From Stentor roeselii (taxonomy: Eukaryota; Ciliophora; Heterotrichea; Heterotrichida; Stentoridae): 64,000 bases of DNA. This document shows positions 20,252-29,451 of the stretch, piece by piece. A program made the position numbers and the translations under genes. The DNA is taken from assembly GCA_006503475.1 (NCBI GenBank), contig RSEH01000123.1, positions 1 to 64,000 on the forward strand, in the 5' to 3' direction. Each line of letters starts with the position of its first letter. Position 1 is the first letter of the stretch. Below the pieces are notes generated by a model. That model had not been told where the DNA came from and ran no database searches. It was given only the letters and a program-made list of their open reading frames with translations.

Positions 20252-21841
20252 ATGAGCGAAGACCGTCTAAACTTATCATCCTACTCAAGAAGAAAGCAGC
20301 CTCGTTTGAACACAAGTTTATTCGACCGTGATTTTTCATCAGACCGGGAGTCACTCTTCAGTCAAGGCTCGCCATTTCGCGGTTTCAAAGCGAAAATTTC
20401 TTCAACTCCAGATAACTTCCTGAAACTCGCTTCAGATGCAAGAAGAAGACAAGTAGCCTGCCCAGAATGCAGCAAAGTACGCGCAGAGCTGCTGGAAACA
20501 CAAGAATCTTCTTTTATTCTGCAAGAAAAATTGATAGCCAATGAAAAACGTTTGAAACAGTACGATGGTCTCTTGGTCATTAAAGAAAACAGGTTAAAAG
20601 AACAGGAAACTGTTTTAAATGCTGAAAAAGAAACTCTTGCCAGGGAAAAGGCCGACCTCGATAACCGTATCAGGAAGAAAAAGGAAAAAATCTCTGAAAA
20701 GGCGAAATCAATTCAAGCCCAAAAGCTAAAAATTGATGAAAAACTCGCAGAACTCGATTCAAAGTTCTTTGAAATCAGTCGACTCGTCGAGCAGTTCGAC
20801 GAAAAACGAGAAAGTTTAAAGCAAGTCGTTAGAGTCGAGTTAGCTGAAGAGTTCTCTGTAAAAGAAGCAGTTTTAAAGCGAAAAGAAGAAGAAATCCAGG
20901 TACTAAAAGAAAAGCTCGAAAAAGACTTCGAGTCTAAAGAAAAAGACCTCGAGTCCCTTGAAGAATCATTGAAAAGGTCTGAAAATCGCTTAAAAAGCAA
21001 AGAAAAAATCATATCCAGCCAACAAGAAGACCTCAGCCAGCTTCAATCAGAACTCAACCAAATCAGAGACCAATACGATTTAGAAATAACGAAAAGAGAA
21101 GAATCTTTAAAAGATCGAGAAAAGTTTCTCGACTCAGAAAAAGCGAGACTTCGACAACAACTCAACAAAGTCGACGAAGAACTAACAAAAATCACTGAAA
21201 TGAAAGAAACTCTTGAAAATCAACAAAAATTTCTACAAGAAAAAGAAGAACATTTTAATGAAAAGTTTTCAGAACTTAAAGAAATCGAAGCCGAGTACCT
21301 TGAAAAGTTCAAAGAAATGCAGGACAGGGAAATTAAAAGTGACTCAGTTTTTCAAACTATGAATGAAGAAGAAGGAAAACTGAAGGAACGATGGGAAGCC
21401 CTTAGTTCTATTGAAAGTCTTGTACAACAACTTGAGTTTTACAAGGCAAAATGTGAAAAGAAGGGAAATTACAATGGAAGTGAATCTGATGCTCAAATAA
21501 AGGAGATTTCTTTTGTTATCAATCAGAAAATGAAGGAAATCGAAAACAAGGAAGCTTTGATTCTTGATCAGGAGATTAAAATTAAGGAGGATAAGGAAGA
21601 ACTTAATCGGACTGCTGAACTTGTCAAGGAACTTAATCAGGAACTTATGGTTCAGAAACATGCTCAGGAAAGGGAACAGGAAAGAATTGAACTTTCTAAG
21701 GAAAAAATTAGGATTTTAGAAAAAAAACAGCAGGAACGAGAAGAACTTTTGAGAACTCAAACTGATGAATTGAAGCAAATGACGAAAAAACTTAAAGAGA
21801 AAGAAGAGTTGTTGATGCAGAAAGAAAGGTCTTTACAATAA
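20252..21841 (+). CDS. Long coiled-coil protein
   Basis: 529 aa. Residues 1-60 are basic, Ser-rich and probably disordered. A CPEC pair sits at about 70. From about 80 to the end the sequence is an almost uninterrupted heptad coiled coil rich in Glu and Lys (EKEE, KERE and QLE patterns), with no Pro and few Gly. Such proteins in ciliates are commonly basal-body, cortical-fibre or axonemal structural components. There is no catalytic domain. The gene shares a divergent promoter with RSP3, which mildly favours a ciliary role. No specific orthologue recognised. Confidence 0.8.
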   Translation: MSEDRLNLSSYSRRKQPRLNTSLFDRDFSSDRESLFSQGSPFRGFKAKISSTPDNFLKLASDARRRQVACPECSKVRAELLETQESSFILQEKLIANEKRLKQYDGLLVIKENRLKEQETVLNAEKETLAREKADLDNRIRKKKEKISEKAKSIQAQKLKIDEKLAELDSKFFEISRLVEQFDEKRESLKQVVRVELAEEFSVKEAVLKRKEEEIQVLKEKLEKDFESKEKDLESLEESLKRSENRLKSKEKIISSQQEDLSQLQSELNQIRDQYDLEITKREESLKDREKFLDSEKARLRQQLNKVDEELTKITEMKETLENQQKFLQEKEEHFNEKFSELKEIEAEYLEKFKEMQDREIKSDSVFQTMNEEEGKLKERWEALSSIESLVQQLEFYKAKCEKKGNYNGSESDAQIKEISFVINQKMKEIENKEALILDQEIKIKEDKEELNRTAELVKELNQELMVQKHAQEREQERIELSKEKIRILEKKQQEREELLRTQTDELKQMTKKLKEKEELLMQKERSLQ

Positions 21842-22134
21842 ATATAGTCTTTATTTATTTAAGGGTTTTAAGTGTTTATGATTTTTATTTAAGTAGTATT
21901 TAAAGGTTGATTATAGCTTTTTTATATTTGGATTTTCTTTAGTGATATAAATAATTCTCTTAATAGTGTTCACCTTTGATAAGCAAATTTTCATCAGTGG
22001 TCAATGTTCTAATTTTTATTAAGTAGCGAATCAATATAATTTACTGAAAATTAATCCTAATAATTTAAAACCTAAAAACTCGTTACCAAGCTAGTAAATA
22101 TCTAACTCTAGCTTGAATTATCAACACCTAAACT

Positions 22135-22572
22135 TTAATTAAAAAACGGTCTTTGCAAGGGGTAGTTATCCATACATCTCTTCCCAATTTCCTGAAAAGG
22201 TGAATAGCTTCGAGAAGAGCTTTTCTTTAATCCAGTAATCGGGTCAAATCCCTGAAATCGATAATCAGGTAGCTTAATAGTATGTTTTTGAATGACTGGA
22301 GACTCATAACAACTCTTCTCCTGAATAACTCTTGAAGAAATAGAAGGAGAATTAAAAGAAATACTTTTTCCTACATCCTTCAAAGGAGTCTGACCTTGAG
22401 GAACTTCTAGATTTTTCTTTATAAATCGAATTTCCAGGTTTTTTTCATGAATCTGTCTGTTCAACCTTTCAAGTTCAGACTCAAGGACTGGTGAAGCTGG
22501 GAAGTTGTGGGTGTCTAAAGCACTTGAATATTGAAAAGCTCTCATCGGGCACATCTTTTTTCCTGTATTCAT
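22135..22572 (-). CDS. Small basic hypothetical protein
   Basis: 145 aa, starting MNTGKKMCPMRAFQ. A short helix around residues 28-52 (LESELERLNRQIHEKNLEIR) could form a coiled coil; the rest is Ser/Pro-rich and probably disordered. No family recognised. The ATG follows a G/T-rich (plus-strand) leader, the same signature seen upstream of the other minus-strand genes, which supports a real gene. Confidence 0.6.
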   Translation of the reverse strand: MNTGKKMCPMRAFQYSSALDTHNFPASPVLESELERLNRQIHEKNLEIRFIKKNLEVPQGQTPLKDVGKSISFNSPSISSRVIQEKSCYESPVIQKHTIKLPDYRFQGFDPITGLKKSSSRSYSPFQEIGKRCMDNYPLQRPFFN

Positions 22573-24081
22573 CGGTTATTTATAATGGAACCTTATATGG
22601 ATAGTCAAGTTGTGATGCTTACTAGAGGAGATGGTAAATTCAAATGTTTGGGACTTGCTGGGTCATTTGAGAAAAATTTGAAGGACTTTCAATGTTTTTT
22701 CTGTAAGTTGATGAGGAAATGGTGATGAGCTTTTGTTCTAGAACTTGAAAAGTGCTTAGGATTGAGGTGTTAAATTTTGAAATAAGAGATGGGAACTTTC
22801 TCAAAGAAGAAAAAATTATTGAAAAGAGAAGAATTGACATTCGAAATCAATTTTATTAAAGAAATAATGTTTCAGCATTTGAAAGAAAATTGTTTTAAGA
22901 TGAGGATATTTATTCAAAATTCTATTAAATTATTGATATGAATGTGGTAACGAAAGATAAAATGAATCTAGATTTAGTTATTTTGAAGACTGACCTGAAT
23001 AATAAAAACTAAAAATTATTCATCATTGGTACAAAAGTTGAAATTTTACAAGTTTTAGGGACAAATAATACAAGTTGAGTTAATTGATTCTCAAATTAGG
23101 ATCAAAAGATAAGAGTTAACTAAGAAACTTTAATCTTATGATTCAAGACAAGTTTCAAAAATCATCATGAACCAAACTAAGCCAAAAAAACAATAGCAAT
23201 AATCAGGTTTTCTGATGTTTAAATCTGGAATAAAGTAAATCAAAGATTAAAGCTTAAAACAGGATATTTCGTAATGAAACTGAAAAAAGAATTACTCTAT
23301 ATAAATATGTAACTTGATATAATATCGATTTGAAGTAATACGAAATGACAAAAGATCTCAAATTCCATGCTGATAGAAGAACTTTGTAACTCAGATTTAG
23401 AGATTATGAATAGTTGACTGAGTTTATTAAAAGGTTCATTTTGTAGCTAGTGCTTCAGGCTGCAGTCTTAGAACTTTTCTCTGGTTAACTTAGATAAAGA
23501 ATTACATTTTTTGTGATACTCAATTCTTTCTGAAGTCACTTATGCCCTGAAGTAAAAAATTAGAAGATTTTAAATAATTTCAAATGTTTCAGTTACACAA
23601 GAATGTTTCTTCTTATAAAGCTTGAAACAGTAGTCCTGAAACCTAGTATAACATAATCAAACAATACTAAAAAAATTGAAGCAAACAAGGCAAAGGAAAG
23701 TTCTATTATAGAAAATTTTGCAGAGCATTACAATCTACTTAAAATATTTACCCATCAAATCCAGAAACAAACTTCTGCTAAGCATCAATATTTCCAACAA
23801 CACTAAAAAACCCAAAATCGAACCCAAAAATAAATCAAATCCCAGAAACCTTCAAAACTTTATCAAAAATCCTTCAAAAAACCCCCAAAAAACTCCAAAA
23901 AATTTTCTCCCAAAAACATCCCATTCATCTAAACTTCCTCAAAACCAAAAAAATCATTTTCAACTCTCCTCAATCCACAAGCCCAATTCCTAAAACTCAA
24001 TCTAAAATCCAAAATACTTAAATCAATCCCTAAAGAAAACCCAAAAAACCCCTAAATAATAAGAACGAATGGCTTATAAAT
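22573..24081. other. Intergenic region upstream of clathrin heavy chain
   Basis: About 1.5 kb, AT-rich, with no credible frame. The last ~350 bases (23720-24070) are almost devoid of G on the plus strand (runs of A and C) and end just before the clathrin start. The small open frame at 23718-23993 is a by-product of that composition. No RNA gene recognised. Confidence 0.55.
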
Positions 24082-27000
24082 ATGGCTCAGTCTCAATTGC
24101 CAGTCAGATTATTTGCAGTAGCGGACCTTCCCTCGCTAGGTCTAAACCCAAGTTCATTTCGTTTCGGTTTTTTGACGCTTGAATCAGAGAAGTACATTTG
24201 CATTCGAGAAGAAGCTGAAGGCTCTGCCCAGGTGGTGGTCGTCGAGCTTCAGAACAACAACAACATCATCAGAAGGCCGATGAAGGCGGAAGCCGCTATA
24301 ATGAACCCGCAGCACAACATTATCGCGTTGAAGGCGAAAAATGAAAGCTCTGGAGGCCATTTCGTGCAGGTTTATAATCTGGACTCGAAGCAAAAGCTTA
24401 AAGTTTATGACTTTCCTGAACAGATAGTGTTTTGGAGGTGGCTTACTTTGACTAAACTCGCTATTGTCACCACTCGTACTGTTTTTCATTGGAACATGGA
24501 AGGAAATGATAACCCGGTTAGGGTTTTTGATAGGGCTGGACCTTTGGAAGGAGCTGCTCAGATTATTGCTTATACTACTGATAATTCTGAGACTTGGTGC
24601 TTGTTGACTGGAATTTCTACACCTGATGGAGGGAAGACTATCAATGGACATATGCAACTTTACTTTACTGGAGGACAGCAGCAGCAGATTTTGGAAGGAC
24701 ATGCTGGGTGCTTTGGAGAGGTTCCATTAAGAGACGGTCAATCAGCAGTGACCTGTTTCGCCTTCGTCGAGAAAAAAACAACAGAATCCTCTTCACGAAT
24801 CCACATAATGGAGATAAACAAGCCCTCCTCAGGAGCTAAATTCAAAGCAACAGTAGACGTGGTATACCCAGTAGAAGCTCAAAACGATTTCCCAGTAGCA
24901 ATGCACCTTCTATCCAAATACGGAGTGGTAGCAATGATAACAAAATTCGGTTACTTATACCTTTTCGAGACAGTCTCAGGGAACCTAATTTACAGAACTC
25001 GACTTTCCGAAGACCCTATCTTCGTAACAAGCAGAAATTCAAGAATGGACACAGTCCTGGGTGTAAACCGAAGAGGCCAAGTGATCGGCATCTCAATTGA
25101 AGAAAACAACCTCATCAGTTTCATCATGAACAACTGCCGACACATTCCAGACAGCATGACAGTCGGCTTTTCCCTTGCTCAGAGATTCAACCTGCCAGGG
25201 GCAAACGACCTTTTCGTCCAGTCCTTTAACCGCTTTCTTGCCAGTGGTGATATGAAAGGAGCAGCTAGAATTGCCTTTGGAGCCCCAGGGTCTTTACTAA
25301 GAAATCAAGAAACCATTCAAAGATTAAGAAGTCTTCCTCAAGTCCCAGGCCAGCAACACCCAATGTTAGCTTATTTCAGCACAATACTTGAAATGGGAAA
25401 GTTAAACAAATATGAAGCTGTTGAAATTGCAAGACCGCTTTTACAGCAGGGTAGAAAACAGATCTTGGAAGGGTGGATCGCACAGGATAAGATTGAGTGC
25501 AGTGAAGAACTTGGAGACATGGTCAGGGAATTCGACCCGCATCTTGCTTTGCAGGTCAATATGAAGATCAACAATCCTCAGAGGGTCTTGCTGGGCTTGA
25601 TGGAAACTGGACAGTATGATAAGGTCAAGGCTTACTGCGCACAGACTGGAATGTCACCGGATTATATGACCATGATCAGGCAGTTGTCTGTTAGTAGTAT
25701 TGACTCTGCTTTAGTTGTCGCGAAACAAGCGGGAAAAAGTGTTGATATTAATGCTGTTGCTGATGTTTTCTTGGCTCAACATAATCTTCAGGCTGCTACT
25801 GCTTATTTGTTGGAAGTGCTCAAAGAAAACTTGCCTGAACAGGGACATCTTCAGACGAAATTACTTGAACTTAATATTATTCAGGCTCCACAAGTGGCTG
25901 AGACTATCTTTCAGACGGATTTGTTTTCACATTATGATAAAATTAAAATCGCTCAGTTGTGTGAACAGGCTGAAATGTATCAGAGGGCTATTGAAAATTA
26001 CTCGAATATTAATGATATTAGAAGAGTTCTTGTTAGAGGAAGAGGATTTAGCTCGGATTTTTTGGTTAGCTTCTTTGGACATATGACTCCTAATAATGCA
26101 CTTCAGTGTTTGTATGATATGATGAAGGCTAATAGGGCAGCAAACCTGCAAGTGATAGTCCAAACGGCAATAAAATACAACAGCGAGTTAACAATCTCAG
26201 CCCTAGTCGAAATGTTCGAAAAATTCGGCAGTTACGACGGTCTCTTTTACTTCCTAGGTTCCGTATTAACCTCTTCAGAAGACCCCGACGTTCACTTCAA
26301 ATACATCGAAGCAGCAGCAAAGTTAAACCAAAGTGCAGAAGTAGAAAGAGTAATAAAAGAAACTAAATTTTACGACCCAGTTCGAGTAAAAGACTTTTTA
26401 AAAGAAATCCGTCTTCCAGACCCTCGACCACTGATTTACCTTTGCGACATTCACGGCTTCACCGAAGAGCTGACTCGTTACTTATACAAAAACGGTCTTA
26501 ACCGTTACATTGAAGTTTATCTTGTAAAGCTTAACTCAAAAGCGGCTCCAGGAGTCCTGGGGACTCTTCTTGAGTTAGACACTGACGAGACATACGTGAA
26601 GCAAATCCTGAATACTATCAGAAATGCTTGTCCTGCAGAGCCACTCATTGATGAAATGGAAAAACGCAATCGACTTAGAGTTATTCAGTCTTGGCTTGAA
26701 GACAGGGAACGTGAAGGAGTCATTGATGCACCTATTCATACGGCTTTAGCGAAGATTTATATTGATATCAATAGGGACCCTGAAGACTTTTTAATACGGA
26801 ATGAACATTATGATGCGAAAATTGTTGGAAAGTACTGCGAAGAACGGAATCCTGAACTTGCTGTCAAGGCTTATACTAGAGCTTGGGGAGAATGTGATGA
26901 GGAACTCATTGCTTTGACCTCGAGAAATGGAATGTTTAGGGTTCAGGCTAGGTATCTTGTTGAAAGAAAAAGTCCGGAATTGTGGGCTAGGGTGTTGACT

Positions 27001-29277
27001 GATGAAAATGAAAGCAGAAGATCGGTTATTGATCAGGTCGTTGCTTTTGCACTTCCAGAAAGTCGAGAAGTAGAAGAAGTCTCAGTAACCGTAAAAGCCT
27101 TCTTAAAAGCCGAGCTTCAAAAAGAGCTAATCGAACTGCTAGAAAAAATCGTATTACACAAATCCGATTTCTCCAAAAACAAAAACCTTCAAAACATGTT
27201 AATAGTGACCGCAATAAAAGCCGACCCAGTAAGAGTGGTAGACTACGTGAACCGACTGGACAACTACGACGCTCCAGAAATCGCTCAATACGCTTTAACC
27301 CAGCACGGTCTAGCAGAAGAGGCTTTTTTGATCTACCGTAAAGCAGGTATGCACGAAGAGGCAGTAGACGTACTTCTAACCCACCTTCAAAACATTGACC
27401 GTGCCTGTGAATTCGCTGAAAGAGTCGGAAGTCCTGAAGTTTGGAGTCGTTTAGGTCGAGCCCTGCTCGACTACGACCGTGCAGAAGACGCCATTGAAGC
27501 CTTTTTCAAAGCAAAGGACCCTTCTTTTTACCGAGAAGTCATCAACGCTGCTGAAAAAGTCGGATGTTTCAATAAACTTATAAAATTCTTAACACTTGCA
27601 AGAGCTGCTCAACTTAACCAAAAAGATTCACTGATCGACACAGAGCTTATCTTTGCCTTAGCCAAATGTGACATGCTTGCTGAACTCGAAGAGTTCATCG
27701 CTTCTAACAACCAGGCAGATATTGGAAAAGTTGGAGATCGTTGTTTTGATGAAAAACTTTATGAAGCTGCTCGGATATTATTCGCAAGTATTAATAACTG
27801 GGCACGTCTCGCTAGTTGTTACTTGAAGTTGAAGAAGTTCATGGAAGCCATGGAAGCTGCGAAGCAGGCCAATGCCCCGCGTGTTTGGAAAGAAGTGACT
27901 TTTGCTTGTGTTGAGAATAAAGAGTTTAAACTTGCTGTGATTGCTGGGTTGAATATTATTACTCACCCTGACCACCTGGAGGATATTATTAGACATTATG
28001 AGCATTATGGGTACCCTGACGAACTTATTATTTTATTGGAAAATGGACTGCCTAGTGAAAGGGCTCATCAGGGTATCTTCACTGAACTTGGAAGCTTGTA
28101 CGCGAAGTACAGGCCCAAGAGACTGATGGAACATTGCAAGAACTACTATCAAAAGATCAACATCCCTAAACTCAACAGGACTTGTGAAAGGTTCAGAAGG
28201 TGGAAAGAAGCGGTTTTTCTTTATATGAAGTATGATGAGTTCGACAACGCCTTAGTCACAATGATTGAACATTCTTATAAGGCCTGGAACCACACAATTT
28301 TCACTGATGTCATCCAAAAGGCCACGAATCAAGACTTTTTCTTCAGGGCGATATTGTTTTACATTGATGAACAACCCATGATGCTTAATGATCTTCTTAA
28401 AAGTATCTCTGCAAAAGTCGATCATGCAAAAGCTGTTCAAGTCTTAAGACGCTCTGGACAACTCGCTTTAGCCTTGCCTTGGCTTCAGACTGTTCAGATG
28501 TACAACGTGTCTCAAGTCAATGAAGCTGTAAATGAACTGCTCATCGAACTAGAAGACTACGACTCGCTTCGAGTAAGTGTCACAAGTTTTGATAGTTTCG
28601 ACCAACTGGCTCTGGCGAGACTTCTGGAAAGACATCATTTGTTAGAGATGAGGAGAATTTCAGCTTATATTTATAGAGTCAATCAGAAATACGCTCAGTC
28701 TATTGAACTGTCGAAAGCTGATCAGTACTACCAGGACGCGATGGAAACAGCGAATCAAAGCAAGTCTTTTGAACTGGTTGAGGAACTTTTAAGGTACTTT
28801 GTGCAGATTAAGGATAAGGAGGCTTTTTGTGCTTGTAGTTATATTTGTTACTCGTTTTTGACCCCAGATGTTGTCATGGAACTCAGCTGGAGGGCTGGGT
28901 ACCTTGACTTTGCTATGCCTTTCTTTATACAGTCGACTAGGGATATGTATGCAAGGCTCACTGGGATTGAGAAAAAAGCCACTGCTAAGGAAAAGAAGGA
29001 AGAGGAAAAAGCTGAACAACAGATGAGGGCTCCGCTTGAAGCTATTGATGCTATTTCGATGGTTATGCCTGGACTTAATAATAATACACTTGCGCTTGGA
29101 CCGAGCATGCCGGCTAATCCTATGATGACTGGAATGAACCCTATGATGACTGGAATGAACCCTATGATGACTGGAATGATGCCTGGAATGAATCCTATGA
29201 TGACTGGAATGAACCCCATGATGACTGGAATGATGCCTGGAATGATGCCTGGAATGTTTCAAACTGGCTTCAAATAA
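24082..29277 (+). CDS. CLTC: Clathrin heavy chain
   Basis: 1731 aa, close to the usual ~1675. The N-terminal seven-bladed propeller covers residues 1 to about 330 (VYNLDSKQKLK and FWRWLT blocks), followed by the linker and the array of CHC-repeat alpha-zigzags that forms the leg (about 350-1580), including the WLEDREREGVIDAPIH and YIDINRDPEDFLI family blocks. It forms triskelia coating endocytic and trans-Golgi vesicles. The C-terminal ~50 residues are unusual: repeats of NPMMTGM and MMPGM replace the vertebrate tail, and I see no QLMLT Hsc70-binding motif. There are no introns in over 5 kb. Synonymous codon choice changes in blocks along the gene, with switches near 24720, 26140 and 27055. 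Confidence 0.98.
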   Translation: MAQSQLPVRLFAVADLPSLGLNPSSFRFGFLTLESEKYICIREEAEGSAQVVVVELQNNNNIIRRPMKAEAAIMNPQHNIIALKAKNESSGGHFVQVYNLDSKQKLKVYDFPEQIVFWRWLTLTKLAIVTTRTVFHWNMEGNDNPVRVFDRAGPLEGAAQIIAYTTDNSETWCLLTGISTPDGGKTINGHMQLYFTGGQQQQILEGHAGCFGEVPLRDGQSAVTCFAFVEKKTTESSSRIHIMEINKPSSGAKFKATVDVVYPVEAQNDFPVAMHLLSKYGVVAMITKFGYLYLFETVSGNLIYRTRLSEDPIFVTSRNSRMDTVLGVNRRGQVIGISIEENNLISFIMNNCRHIPDSMTVGFSLAQRFNLPGANDLFVQSFNRFLASGDMKGAARIAFGAPGSLLRNQETIQRLRSLPQVPGQQHPMLAYFSTILEMGKLNKYEAVEIARPLLQQGRKQILEGWIAQDKIECSEELGDMVREFDPHLALQVNMKINNPQRVLLGLMETGQYDKVKAYCAQTGMSPDYMTMIRQLSVSSIDSALVVAKQAGKSVDINAVADVFLAQHNLQAATAYLLEVLKENLPEQGHLQTKLLELNIIQAPQVAETIFQTDLFSHYDKIKIAQLCEQAEMYQRAIENYSNINDIRRVLVRGRGFSSDFLVSFFGHMTPNNALQCLYDMMKANRAANLQVIVQTAIKYNSELTISALVEMFEKFGSYDGLFYFLGSVLTSSEDPDVHFKYIEAAAKLNQSAEVERVIKETKFYDPVRVKDFLKEIRLPDPRPLIYLCDIHGFTEELTRYLYKNGLNRYIEVYLVKLNSKAAPGVLGTLLELDTDETYVKQILNTIRNACPAEPLIDEMEKRNRLRVIQSWLEDREREGVIDAPIHTALAKIYIDINRDPEDFLIRNEHYDAKIVGKYCEERNPELAVKAYTRAWGECDEELIALTSRNGMFRVQARYLVERKSPELWARVLTDENESRRSVIDQVVAFALPESREVEEVSVTVKAFLKAELQKELIELLEKIVLHKSDFSKNKNLQNMLIVTAIKADPVRVVDYVNRLDNYDAPEIAQYALTQHGLAEEAFLIYRKAGMHEEAVDVLLTHLQNIDRACEFAERVGSPEVWSRLGRALLDYDRAEDAIEAFFKAKDPSFYREVINAAEKVGCFNKLIKFLTLARAAQLNQKDSLIDTELIFALAKCDMLAELEEFIASNNQADIGKVGDRCFDEKLYEAARILFASINNWARLASCYLKLKKFMEAMEAAKQANAPRVWKEVTFACVENKEFKLAVIAGLNIITHPDHLEDIIRHYEHYGYPDELIILLENGLPSERAHQGIFTELGSLYAKYRPKRLMEHCKNYYQKINIPKLNRTCERFRRWKEAVFLYMKYDEFDNALVTMIEHSYKAWNHTIFTDVIQKATNQDFFFRAILFYIDEQPMMLNDLLKSISAKVDHAKAVQVLRRSGQLALALPWLQTVQMYNVSQVNEAVNELLIELEDYDSLRVSVTSFDSFDQLALARLLERHHLLEMRRISAYIYRVNQKYAQSIELSKADQYYQDAMETANQSKSFELVEELLRYFVQIKDKEAFCACSYICYSFLTPDVVMELSWRAGYLDFAMPFFIQSTRDMYARLTGIEKKATAKEKKEEEKAEQQMRAPLEAIDAISMVMPGLNNNTLALGPSMPANPMMTGMNPMMTGMNPMMTGMMPGMNPMMTGMNPMMTGMMPGMMPGMFQTGFK
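29112..29265 (+). repeat. In-frame minisatellite in clathrin tail
   Basis: Tandem 21-base units encoding NPMMTGM, five in all, interrupted and followed by MPGM units. Frame and sequence are kept, so the repeat contributes to the protein's C-terminus. The Met-rich tail is exposed at the triskelion vertex in known clathrin structures. Confidence 0.85.
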
Positions 29278-29451
29278 TTAGATTATTTCTAATATGGGAG
29301 TTTTGAGGTGGTAGACTATACATGAAAAATTATTAAAGAATCCTGATGTGGTACTCTTTATTATAATTAAGATCAAAGCATATCAATAGCTATTATAAAC
29401 AGCTTCCATTATTGATAAAGCAATTGATTCATGAACTATTAACTATTCTAT

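Noticed and set aside
23718-23993. 91-codon open frame upstream of clathrin
   Set aside because: Same G-free leader composition; no domain and no splice link to the clathrin ATG.
28789-29262. His/Ser-rich antisense frame under the clathrin tail repeats
   Set aside because: It is the reverse of the in-frame minisatellite; the clathrin reading is certain.
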